Both the position numbers and the translations under genes were made by a program. 64,000 bases of DNA from Chaunax sp. Z400 (lineage: Eukaryota; Chordata; Actinopteri; Lophiiformes; Chaunacidae). The stretch is from positions 8,094,501 to 8,158,500 of the forward strand of contig CM075188.1 of the NCBI GenBank assembly GCA_037577475.1, in the 5' to 3' direction. Below, piece by piece: positions 46,201-56,885 of the stretch (the first letter of the stretch is position 1; each line of letters starts with the position of its first letter). Under the pieces are notes generated by a model, which saw only the letters and a list, made by a program, of their open reading frames with translations, did not search any database and was not told the DNA's origin.

Positions 46201-46534
46201 CCAAAACTCCCTATTTACTATGTTGTGTGTTATGTTTGTGCTCCACTGTCTTAGTTGTGTGCCCACAAAATAGTCCCCCCTAACATTTCACAATGTAAAA
46301 AAAAAGAAAAAAGAAATGTTCATTTAATCCACATTTTCTGCTAACAATACAACAATGCAGTTCTCCCAAATTTGTTATTATGGGGTTGTGCAACTCCACA
46401 CCTGTGAGTGATAACAAAATAACTAGAATGGCAAGTCCCTTTAATTCAATAAAGCCCGATCCAAAATCAAACTCATACTGTAGCACTGTAACTATAATTT
46501 AGAGTGGATTTGTAACAGCCAAACATTAAAACCT

Positions 46535-46890
46535 GTTGAATCCAGATTTTGATTTGGATCTACATCAAATTGCCCACACTCAAAGATACCGACCCTCTAA
46601 ATCTGCCTGATTTTTTTTCTCATCAAGATCCATACATTATTCACTGATAAATTAAAGAAAATAACGGCCTATCTCACAATGTCAAAGACAGTGGAAAAAA
46701 ATCCTGGATCCTTCCCTTTATTCGGATCCACACCTAAATTTAATGGGGTCTACTCTGGCTCAGGACCCATCCTCCCAACAAGTTTCATGGAAATCCATTC
46801 TTTAGTTTTTGCCTAATCCTGCTGACAAACCAACCAGCACACAAAGGGACACATGTAAAACACACAGTAAGCTCCTTAGTGGAGGTAATG
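46535..46890 (-). repeat. Repeat family B copy, reverse orientation
   Basis: 'aatcctggatccttcccttt', 'aacaagtttcatggaaatcc', ttttgcctaatcctgctgac and finally 'gctccttagtggaggtaatg' are the reverse complement of the left part of family B. About 335 bp separate it from the family C copy. Confidence 0.65.
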
Positions 46891-48781
46891 ATGATTAATA
46901 AGATAAATCTGTATTAACTGTTCACTGCTGTGTAAAGTATTAAATGTCTACTAGATAAAGAGGAGCAAATGAATGACTGACTGACTGGACACATGCTTTG
47001 GTCTTGATTACACCTCAAGGTTTTACTACCACTCCAATAGCTGCAGTGTATTACAGTGTGTACTTATACATTGAAGTATAAAGATTAATGTTTAAAAGAT
47101 TATGTTTAAACCACCGTTTTGTCTGACCTAAGAGTACAAAAGCCCTCTCAGTTTTTCCAAACATGGCTACATGTCTTTTAAAATGTATAAATCATTGCTT
47201 ACTGGGTTCAGTACCCTCAAAATGTTTGAATGGAAACATTCATTGCTCCAATTTTGTAGAATCCAGTAAAAGAAGTTTATTTTCATATGGTTTAATTGTA
47301 TTGTTTAATCATCTTCATAAACTCTGATGAAGAATATCCTTTTTTCTTCCATGATCCTTTTTTCTTTTCTGCAGAGAAAGGGACTACTTCGCATATGACT
47401 GTCTTGGCTGAACAAGAGCTGACCTCCAACGCTCTGATGTGATGTAGGAAAGTGACCCTCCCTCCCACATGCACGCCTCCCCTGCTGGTCACTCATGAAT
47501 ATGGCTCTAATTGAATTCACTGGAAACAAACGAGTGTTAATTGGGAGGATAACGATGACCGCAGCCAAGTATTCAGAGGCCAGCCTTCAAAAGGGGGAGG
47601 CCTGCGGTTCAACACAGGCCTGTTCTTCTCTGCAGGAGGGGGTCTGTGGGGGGCTGAGGGAGGTTCAGGGAGGAGGCTCCACAATCCTTTGTGCTCCTTT
47701 TCTTTAGGAGGAAGCAATAAAGCAATAAAAAGCCGTGGTAGCTCAGTCCTCTGTGCTGACTCCCCCCACGCTCTAGTGTGAAAGAGGAGGCCCTGTGACA
47801 CATCAGAACCACAACTCGTCCTGTGTGTGTTTGTGTGCGTGCAGTAGTGTTTCATTCTCAACATCATCACATCCCCAGAGCAATACTCCATTATTACATT
47901 TCTAGGCTTTTCATGGGGCAAATGCAAAGCAGGAATGGCATAAACATATCAATTATTAAACAAGTCGACATGAATCCCTGACTCATGATTTCAACGTTTT
48001 ATTTTATACAGTATTGGAATTGGCCTGTGGGACCTTTGTCAGTTGCCTTGGATATTACCTTTGGTTATTTTATTGCAACCCTAGAGTTGTCTGCCAATAT
48101 TTATAAGTATGGAGGCAAATACACGCACTTGGCCTTGTGATATTTAGATGCTTTATAAATTCTTTATGAGATAATATGATCTGAAAAACAAATGAAATTT
48201 TTTTTAAAAATAGAGGCATTGCTATTTTATTAATTTCTTTGTTACTAAGATAAAAGAATAAATAAATATTCCACTTGTGGCCTTGAAAAAGTTTTTTGTT
48301 TGTTCTCTACACTGAACATTCCTTTCTCATCCTCTTTCTCTCTCTCTTTTATTAATGCTTCTTCTTTCCAAAAGGGATAGCTCTACATTTGCACACTCAC
48401 AAACTATTTACTTTCTCCCTGGTTCGCCTAGCCTAACTAAACTTCACTAAACATTACCCAGGAGTTTTGTGTAAGCTGTTACTTCCTTTGTTTACACTCT
48501 GTAGTGTGCTTATGTGAGCAATATTACATGAGCATTGCCCTGATTGCTAAATTATAAAGAAAACATCAAAAAGATTTCAATCCTATGCAAAAGCAGGCCA
48601 GTCTAAGCAAATTATCTTTCATCCTACTCGCAAGGAGTTTGTTGATGTATCATCAAAAAAAGCACCAAAAATGGCTACTGCTACAGCGACTATAGGCAAT
48701 GAATGCCACTTCAAACAACAAGCTCCTTCTACAAAGATCCTCACATGAGGTGTTTGTGGACATGAGGAACCTTTACATACT
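46891..48781. other. No supported gene
   Basis: 47440-47830 is GC-richer. The minus strand is open for 136 codons at 47517-47927 with proline-rich low complexity. 48170-48300 is AT-rich. Confidence 0.4.
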
Positions 48782-49487
48782 TCTATGAACAGGGGTGCAC
48801 ATAATATTTTTGGCCTGGTTCTCAAGATGTTTCTTAGTGCTCACCTTTTGCACTGCATGAAGCAGACATGTTTTAGGTCACTGGCATCAATTGTAGCCAC
48901 TTGAATTTGAATGACAGGTAATAGCCTCCATATTTTCAACAGTCTCTTGCCTCCATGCAGACCATCTAAACTTCCCTACTTTAACAAAGGCAACGCTATT
49001 CTCACCACATAGCTTTAATTGTTCTGTTCTTTTTGCACCGCCTTTCTGCAATAGCTTTGTAACTTTGCAATGGAGCGAGTAAAAGTCTCCAAAAGACCAA
49101 AAGACCCTGCGATCAGCTGACTTAGCGCAGATTTCAAGGATGTGGGCGGTACACAGAATGTGCACAAGGAAATCCCAGATCGCCACCATCTCACGAAATT
49201 TGGCACCGACCCCATTGTCAACTAGTTGACTACAACTCCATGTGCAACTTCGTCTTCCACTCATCCCATTACCATAAGCATGGAAGAGCTGCAGAGCCCC
49301 CTTTACCACTGTATGTCCTGTGCCATTCAGTTCACACCTTAATTATTTTATCTCTCCATTGTTAGACACAGACACAATGCACACAATGAGGGTACACAAA
49401 AGCGCTTCTTGTTCTAATACATTGCGCATATTATTTTGACCATGCATGTATACCTGTGCACCACTTAAGTGCACCTCTTTCTATGAA
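48782..49487. mobile_element. hAT transposon remnant, 690 bp, with perfect 8-bp target duplication
   Basis: The string tctatgaa flanks the element exactly (48782-48789 and 49480-49487). The element starts CAGGGGTGCACAT and ends AAGTGCACCTCTT, inverted copies matching at 10 of 13 positions, with the CAGGGGT start typical of hAT. Autonomous hAT elements are several times longer, so this is an internal deletion derivative. It carries part of a transposase frame on the minus strand (48887-49309). Confidence 0.75.
48887..49309 (-). pseudogene. hAT-family transposase fragment
   Basis: A 140-codon open stretch lies wholly inside the hAT element. Residues 53-56 read CTAH followed by ILEICAKS, the C-x-A/C-H-x-L motif of the hAT RNase H-like domain. 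Residues 114-121 read FRWSAWRQ, corresponding to the (T)RW-type motif found 60 or so residues later in hAT transposases. The acidic catalytic residues and the C-terminal dimerisation region are not present. Only the middle of the protein survives, though its frame is still open. Confidence 0.6.
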
Positions 49488-49944
49488 CTACGTTCTAAAA
49501 CCTCCCTTTTTACTGTATCTACGCTGCGAGAACAAAGAATAATTGTAGTTCTTAGCACCAAGTTTTTTACTTTACTTTTTTAAGCTCCTAATTCAGAGCA
49601 AATGCTCTCCCAGTACGAGAGGAACTTTGAGTGATGTTAAGACCATGTAAAACACAGTGTGGTCGAACACATGAGCCAATGGAGCACATGAGCCAATGAA
49701 GCACAGGCACTCGAGTTCTGAGTAATGAGTCACATGGGATGTACACTAGTCTTTTAGCTTATTGGCTACAGTGAAGACTTTTACTTAAAATGTTATGTTT
49801 CAAAATAAGTCCCCATCTTGTTCAGTTGTTGTTCAACATGGACACCCAAGACTAGTGTCTCCAACTCAGTATCTTTTGCTCTGATACTGTTTCCACAAAG
49901 ATGTGACAAATAGCTCTTTTTTGGAATATGAATGGAAGTATGGT
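49488..49944. other. No gene; short tandem duplication
   Basis: At 49666-49704 a 19-bp unit containing acatgagccaatg is repeated twice with one change. Confidence 0.6.
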
Positions 49945-50285
49945 CACAATGTCCCTCTCTGTTTCTGAGTTACAGCGTTAAATAATGGCCAGAAAAGTGT
50001 TTTTGCAAAATGTTATGAATTTACAATAAGTTCTACATTTGACCTTTTGGATGTAAAATGTATTCTCTTCATAAATTCATCCTACTGGATATTTGTCATG
50101 ATTAGTGTGTGAAATCTTTGGCTGTGGCCAAAGGTCAGTGTCAAGTTGACCACCAAAACAAATCAGTTCATCCATTCATCAATTTGAAGAAATTCCTTCA
50201 AGGCATTCTAGAGATATCTCATTCACAAAAATGGGACATACAGATGGATGGATGGGCCGACAACCCAAAAACACATTGGGTCCTG
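49945..50285 (+). repeat. Repeat family F (non-coding fish repeat)
   Basis: 'aataatggccagaaaagtgt', 'tgaccttttggatgtaaaat', tggatatttgtcatgatta, 'caaatcagttcatcc', gaagaaattccttcaaggc and 'agatatctcattcacaaaaa' appear in the order of a widespread fish repeat that normally ends in a gacggacggacaaccc-like segment, here gatggatgggccgacaaccc. Confidence 0.65.
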
Positions 50286-51415
50286 TCACCATAATCCCTG
50301 TTTACTTTTCCATTTTCAGTGATGACTGTGATGAAACTGAACTGTTTGTGAGCTTGGTCTGTTTTCCATGATTTGTGAGTGCCCTGTAACAAACTTGGCT
50401 TGAAGTATGGCCATTAAGATTGTCTTCTCCCAGTTGACCCTCTCTGAAAATAAGTTCTCAACCTTTTTCACTCCTACGGGAGCACAGCAGCACTCAATCA
50501 CCTCCAGCATGACCCTGGACCACGCTAAAAGTTCAAAGCTATGCTCGGCCTCTGCATCACCCAGAAAGATCTGTCCAGTCCCCTGCGTGTTCCTCTGCCT
50601 CCCTCGTTGGTATCGGACTTCTTTCCATAGATCACAGGGGAACCTTGCCCATAAAGGGGATTGCTCCACAGGGAGACCGTGCATCCATTTCCACCATTAA
50701 ACTGGATTCAGGTGCTGCCTCCTGTGCTCTCCATAGGTATCCAGTGAGTAATGGATACCCTCTTGCCTCTCGCTGCCTTTTCTTATCAACTGTACAGCCT
50801 GGGGATGCTCACTGACTCACACAGACAGGAAGACACATACTCAGTCAAACAGGAACACTTTGTCACTTTTAGTTCTCATTCCAGAGGCTTTCTGCAGATT
50901 TAAACAGGAGATCAGTGTTCAAAAGAAGAATTTTGGATCATGACCTGCTTGGCAACAGATTGGCCTCTGTTCTGAAGCACGCCCTATATTCCCTGTCCTC
51001 CAGGGACTCATGGAGATGTAATGTGCTCTCCAGAATTTCGCAATATAATCTTTATGTTTAGTCACTGCTTTATTTTACTGAGCTCTCCTGACTCACTTCT
51101 TTACAAATAAAGATTGTGGTCCTAAATTTTTCTTTGGCATCTGTGTGTTGAGTAGCTGTGAACCCCAAGACCACGTTGGACAGTCGATAACACTTCATTG
51201 GTCTCATAGTGCTAAAAGCCAGTGTTGCAAGGCTGTGTAAGAACATAGGAATGATTTTCACGGCTGATACAGTGATTCTCTAACGGAACTTTTAGTGGTG
51301 GAAGAGGGGATGAATGACTCTCTAACTAACAAAAAGATACAGAAAAGAAACAATATGATATCATCAGGATTCAACCTTTAAAAAAGAACAAAAAAACACA
51401 GAGTTTACAATACTT
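50286..51415. other. Unassigned sequence with long open frames on both strands at 50316-50700
   Basis: The minus strand is open for 122 codons (50684 to 50316), with segments GDAEAEHSFELLAWSRVM and VKKVENLFSERVNWEKTI. The plus strand is open for 97 codons over the same bases. Composition is more even than around it. I cannot name a protein, and one of the frames must be spurious. 50700-51415 shows nothing. Confidence 0.3.
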
Positions 51416-51689
51416 GCCTCTGTCAAAAAGGTTGTGTTTTTACCCATATCCTTGTGTTTGTTTGTTTATTGGTTCATTTTATTGTTGTTGTTGTTTTTAG
51501 CAGGACAGATTTCCACGAAACTAGGTAGGAAGATGGGGCATGAGCCAGGGAATAATCCATTAAAATTCTTATAAAGGGGAAGATCCAAGAATTTATTTCT
51601 TATTTCTTTTCTCAAGAGCATTTTTGATGATCCCTTAACACTTCCATGCCATTGCCATGGAATTTTCACGTTCCACATAGAATGAAACG
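51416..51689 (+). repeat. Repeat family B, left part
   Basis: 'gcctctgtcaaaaaggttgt' followed by 'tttagcaggacagatttcca', 'cgaaactaggtaggaagatg' and a decayed continuation matches family B. Confidence 0.55.
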
Positions 51690-51937
51690 TACCGACTTTG
51701 ATGATCCTCTGACTTATCCAATACTTTGGTATTTGACTAATTCCTGATAAATTATTGACACCTCTGTCAGAAAGTTAGCTAATGTTAGCATGGTAACATA
51801 CTAAACTAAGATGGTGAAGATGAGCATGTTAGCATTGTTATTGTGAGCATGTTAGCATGCAGATGTTAGTATTTAACTCAAAGCATGCTGTCCCTAAGAA
51901 CAGCCTCAAAGAAATGCTGGAATGGCTGTAGAGTTTA
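51690..51937 (+). repeat. Repeat family C, right part, abutting family B
   Basis: 'ccaatactttggtatttgac', 'gctaatgttagcatggtaac', 'gtgagcatgttagcatgcag' and 'gctggaatggctgtagagtt' are the right half of family C. Confidence 0.7.
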
Positions 51938-52400
51938 GAATTTAGATGCTCAGCAATTTAACGTCAATACTGCATACGTCTACAGTGACTGTTGTCAGAA
52001 TGTCAGGCTGCAGATGCACAAACATGGGAAAGATTAAATGCACATCTTTGTGTCACAGAGTGTCGGTGGTGGATCCAAAAAAGGCAGGCTCTGAGTGAAC
52101 AAGATGCAAGACACGTCTTACAAGAAATAGAGCAATCAAGGCTATAACTGGTTGAGATACTACCATACAGGTGGAGTAATAATCTGGCGAGGAGTGGTTG
52201 CAGAGGCGGGGTTCTTATGTAGCAAATGATTGTTACATTGGAGGCAGGTGTGTGTAGCCGCGCCCACAGTCCCAGGCACACAGGCGAGACGTGAGGGGAA
52301 AACAGGGAGAGGATGGGGAGTAGAGAAAAGCAACACAAAAGCAAAAACATGCTGGGGAGGCAGCGAGTCACGACTGAGCCGTGGCACTTTGCCTTCCAAT
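51938..52400. other. GC-richer block, possibly retroelement-derived
   Basis: 52040-52400 contains 'taataatctggcgaggagtg', 'ttgttacattggaggcaggt' and a closing gagccgtggcactttgcc. It resembles non-coding sequence near the ends of some fish retroelements. No protease, RT or integrase signature is present; the 141-codon minus frame is unremarkable. Confidence 0.3.
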
Positions 52401-52440
52401 ATACAGTACCAGTCAAAAATTTGGACACAGTTTCCCATCC
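52401..52440 (+). mobile_element. Tc1-like terminal repeat fragment
   Basis: 'atacagtaccagtcaaaaat' followed by ttggacacagtttcccatcc matches the terminal inverted repeat of a common fish Tc1-like element ('acagtaccagtcaaaagttt'). No transposase or second end was found nearby. Confidence 0.6.
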
Positions 52441-54052
52441 ACTCGTTTCACAAATTTTCTCCTCTTACGTACATAAATTCACTTTAAAGAGCCAAGTATA
52501 CAGTAAAATGTTGAACGCTCATGATGGTCATTAATTAGGGCTTCAGGAGCAAAACAGGTTTTAGATTCCATCAAACCACAGAGGAAGACACACTCTTCTT
52601 CTGAGCTATCATCACATTCTAACTCGCCCAGCTCTCTCTCTTCTCTTTCTCTCATGCAACAAGATTGAAGACGGCAGTAATTTGTTGTACCAGAATGGTT
52701 AGAGGCAATGTGAATACCAGCTGTTTTTCATGTACAGTACTTGCAAAACTATTAGATGTTGTGAATCATCACTCGGATCAGGCTGTGATAAGAGTTCATA
52801 CATGAAAAATGCTGATGGCAGAGGCGTAATTGTCTGACAGTAACATTTCCTCACCGAAACCTTTTCCAAACATTTAACTACTCTTCACTTCTCTCCATTC
52901 AAACATGTCTGAAATGCTTCACATATAATCCTCCCATGTTCAGTAACTCATGCTGAGAGGCTGAATGGAAGAAATTGAGTTGAAGTAGTTGAAAACTCAG
53001 GTAATGTGAAAGGCACTTAACGTGATGGCTGCGGTGAAATGCTGTTGTATAGGGTTGTTACATGCACACATACATGATGTCATGTCTGTGAAGTTCAACA
53101 TGGCTGTAATCGCCAGCATGGAAAAAGCTGGGTCTTGCTGGATATCCTGCCAGACCTGCTTTACGACTCAAAGAATATACAGTACACTGCACGAAGACAT
53201 TTTGTGGTGCCCAAAGGTGAACTCAACCAGTGGTGTGTGACACTGGTGACACCGGTAGAAGTAGGGAAACTGTGATAGCAGAGCTCCTAGCATAGGTACA
53301 GGCCATTGAAATAAAACTCTACCCTGGACACGTGCTGCCTGAGGCGTGTGTTTGACAAGAAATGTTCCAGAAGTGTTAAATTATTCCTGCTCGAAACTCA
53401 GTCTATTCCCCTATCATCACTTCAGTTTGGTCTTGTTTGATCCTTCCATCTCAGTTTAAAGTCGTTTTCCTTGAAAGGCAGCTGTTTTTCCCTCTGTACC
53501 TGTCTGTATCACGAATACACAGCCGTAATAATGTACATATCCATGTTCTGCAGCACAAAGTCTTTGATCGCTGAAGCTCTCGGGGGGATCCCATTATTCA
53601 TCAAACACCTCCAACAGACCCAAAACCAAGCAAAGTTTAAGCAATGCTTCTCGGAGATGTTCCACATTAAAGCTTGTCTGAACACCTGAAACAGCAGTCA
53701 AAATACAGGAATGGGAAATTCCCATCTCGTCAGAGAGGCATGTTGAAGTATCCTGAGGCTTTCAGGGAGCTCCTCCTACAGTAGTGTGTAATTACTGGGC
53801 TGAAATATGTAGTTGATCATACTGTACTCCTCAGACCTCACACACAAGTGTCCCCACAGAGATGTGACGACAAGATATTTATAGGGGATCTGAATAGAAG
53901 AAGTATTTGTAAAATAGCTGCTTAAAGTGAAGGTGTGACGTGTGTGTGTAGGGAACAATTTGTAATAATTCTGAAATACACATACAAAACAATCCTGAAT
54001 AACTGTATACAGGTGTGTAATTAACAATGAGTGTACAAAAATACACAATTAT
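52441..54052. other. No gene seen
   Basis: Unique sequence over 1.6 kb; short open frames only. Confidence 0.4.
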
Positions 54053-54348
54053 TGCCTCCGCCAAGGAGGTTAACTGATTGGTTCAGTTTGTCTGACTTTT
54101 AGCAGGATTGCACAAAAACTACTTGGTAGATTTTCATGAAACTTGGTGGGAGGTTTGCACATGTGGCAGGAAGAACCCATTACATTTTGAGTGGATTTGG
54201 ATAAAAGGGCAGATCCAGCAATGTCTTTTTTCTTTTCTTTTTTTACTGTCTTTAACCTTTCAAGAACCATAAAGGCAACCATTTAACTCAAAAAGTTATG
54301 GACAGATTTGCATGAAACATTTATCAGAAATAGGCATCGGGGATAATA
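54053..54348 (+). repeat. Repeat family B, left part, cut at a LINE 3' end
   Basis: 'tgcctccgccaaggaggtta', 'ttttagcaggattgcacaaa', 'catgaaacttggtgggaggt' and 'aaaaagttatggacagattt' form the best-preserved left end of family B here. It stops exactly where the LINE tail starts. Confidence 0.75.
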
Positions 54349-54990
54349 CGATAAGATAAGATAAACTTTCTTGTTCCCGAAGGGAAATTTGTCTTGGGCA
54401 GCGGTGCAGTCATACAACTCAGTGTACTAAGATCAACAAGTCTCAGTCTGTGGAGGAAGTGAAGTCTCTGATCCAGCTTTGCACACAGATCATCCACATG
54501 GGTTGTCCATTTCAGGTTGTTATTTATATGGATTCCTCCTTCCTACTTGTAGGAGCTCACCTGCTCAATCGCAATATTATCAATGATCACAGGGTCATGG
54601 AGTCTTACTTCTCTGAGCTCAAATATCATTTCTTTTGTTTTATTGACATTCAGAATGAGGTGATGGTTGTCACACCACATTTTGAAGGTGTCAGTTTCCC
54701 TGTGATATGTTGATGTACAGGTGTGCAGGATAACAAGCTTAATATGATTGTGTCATCTGAGAACTTGATGATGTGGTTGTTGGTGTGTTTGCTCCTGCAA
54801 TCATTGGTATGCAGTGTGAAGAGAATAGGAGAGTTCACACACACATGAGTAAGAGCATTTAATGATGAGCGGGTTTACGTGGAGGTCATTCAGCTTACAA
54901 GCAGATGTGGTTGGATTGTGTTAAAAGCGGAGCTAAAATCTGCAAATAACACATGTGCACAAGCCTCAGGACATGACATGACAGGACAGA
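54349..54990 (-). pseudogene. LINE reverse transcriptase relic (L2/CR1/Rex1-like) with 3' tail
   Basis: Read on the minus strand: DFSSAFNTIQPHLL (RT block with the first catalytic Asp), then after a frameshift LFTLHTNDCRSKHTNNH and IIKFSDDTIIL (the F-x-DD active-site box, here FSDD), then in further frames KMWCDNHHLILNVNKTKEM and LKWTTHVDDLCAKLD, LHFLHRLRL. The 3' end reads ttcccttcgggaacaagaaag followed by TTATCTTATCTTATC, the usual L2-type tail. Several frameshifts and stops make it non-functional, and it is 5'-truncated. Confidence 0.72.
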
Positions 54991-56434
54991 TGACGGCGTC
55001 CTCTGTGCTGCTCCCCTGCCTAATATAATTTGATTAATCGGGCACTAAAAATAGTTGGTTATAATGCTTCTGTGTTTATTCAACCAGATGTTGTTGTGAG
55101 CTCCTGCTGCACAGTCTTATCTGGGTAAGTGTTGAGTTTACAGGATTACCTGTTCCTGTCGTCATAAGCCATGACAACTAGACCCAATATGAAAAGACAG
55201 CTAAGTCTAGCTACACCTCCTCATTTCTCCTGTATAATGTAAGATGAACACAGCACTGAGAGTCCAGGAGCTAACTCATAAATCAAAAGTAAATTTGTGG
55301 GAATCAGTGCTATCTTTTGCATACGAGGGAAGCTGGCTCTCATTTTGTGAGTGGATTGCACATTGAACCGATGCCTAATATTGCTAATGGTTGATTGCTA
55401 ATGCTATGTGGACATTCTCCTGTCAGGAGTGAATGTAAAGATGGAGAGAAATAAAAGAAGGAGTAGGTGAGACAACGAATGAGGCAATAGGGAAAAAAAG
55501 GTAACATTTATGACAAGGAAAAGGAAGTTAGACTTGAGTTTGTTGTTACTTTTCTCTTGGTTTTATTGTTACATTTTTAATATTATTTCTCAACAGTTGC
55601 CTTTATTCCAACATGTTTGGGTGGTAAAAAGCAGAATGTAACATAGTAATGCTTCAATGAAAAAAAGGCACAATTAAATAATGCCAAAACAACAATGGTT
55701 TTGTGTTTTAAATGAATTTATTTTTATTCAGGCCATAGATGTGATGCTTAAACCTCTAAGATTTTCTTACTCAATGTGCTTCTTTTCAAACAGAGGAAAA
55801 CAAGCCCACCTGTCTTGAACGACGTATGTCAACTAAATGGACACACTAGCAGCAATAGCTTAATGTAAAGCATTTCAGTTGGTACAATGAACACAAACTG
55901 GAAGAAGAATTTGAAAAATGTACATAATGTTATTGCCTTTGACTTTAGGAGCATGTTGAAGTTAAGTTACCGACGACAGAAGCTGTGTTTGTGTAACTTG
56001 CTCTGACTCGGGGCAACCAGGGCACCTCATGACATGTATGAGAGGTGACTGGATGACAGACGCTAACGGCGGGACCTTTTGTAAACACGCCCATTGAAGA
56101 CAGTGTCAATCAACACCCGAGATTAGAGTTCAGGCTATTAGTCAAGTCAGAAATCCTTCATCTCTCCTTCAGCAGTACTTCAGCTCTCTAATTGAAGCGC
56201 CGGCAGACTGAATTGACCTGCAGACAACAAAGCGATAACTCTGAATTTTGACAGATTATGAGAGACATTGGTGATGTGAAGACGAAATAACTTTGAGATA
56301 AAAGTTTTAATGAGAAAGTACTCAGTAGAGAGGAGACCAAGGCCAAACAGTTAGCCTTTACTTTCACAGCCATGAAAAACAGAATATTTATGCAGGTGTC
56401 CAAGGTCCATTTATGCTCCATCTACAATAAGTAA
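54991..56434. other. No gene seen
   Basis: Unique AT-rich sequence with several poly-A/T runs. Confidence 0.4.
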
Positions 56435-56885
56435 ATGGCTACGTCTGTCCGTAAAGGTCTATCCGTCAGTGCCTACATACTTCCGTGCATCCTTTACTTC
56501 GACATCGATGCAACCGCAATGGGGCAGTGAAGTTTCAACAAAAACAAATATGGCAACAGTCATAGGAGGTTGTGATAATGTACCTAGTAAATACAAAGCA
56601 GCAAAAGTGGAGGTACCGATGTACTCGGTGGTGGTCTGTGAGGCCATTTGAGGACAGAGAGTTTTTTTCACTTTTTCACTTCTCTTTTTTCCTCCTCGTT
56701 GTGTCCATAAACATTTTGCCTTGCATGAATTGTCACTACACTGCCCTCAACCATTTCCGGTGGTATTGCTCCTTTTCGTCCATCTCGTCCGTATCCGTAA
56801 AAAAACATACCCAATTACAGAATGAATGCAGAAGACGTACAGAAGGCTCCGTCCATCTCCGTATCCGTCTTTAACCTAGAGCATA
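56435..56885 (+). repeat. Repeat family E, fuller copy
   Basis: 'cgtctgtccgtaaaggtcta' at the left, a central 'tttttcactttttcacttct' with cctcctcgttgtgtcc, and 'ttcgtccatctcgtccgtat' with 'gtacagaaggctccgtccat' at the right. The repeated tccgt words and the order match the copy at 12560-12790 and a fish repeat I remember. Confidence 0.55.

Noticed and set aside
47517..47927. 136-codon minus-strand frame
   Set aside because: Proline- and arginine-rich translation of a GC-biased stretch; no motif and no supporting splice sites.
52003..52428. 141-codon minus-strand frame with hydrophobic Leu/Ser/Cys stretches
   Set aside because: It overlaps sequence resembling non-coding retroelement DNA and runs into a Tc1-like terminus; a membrane protein is not supported.
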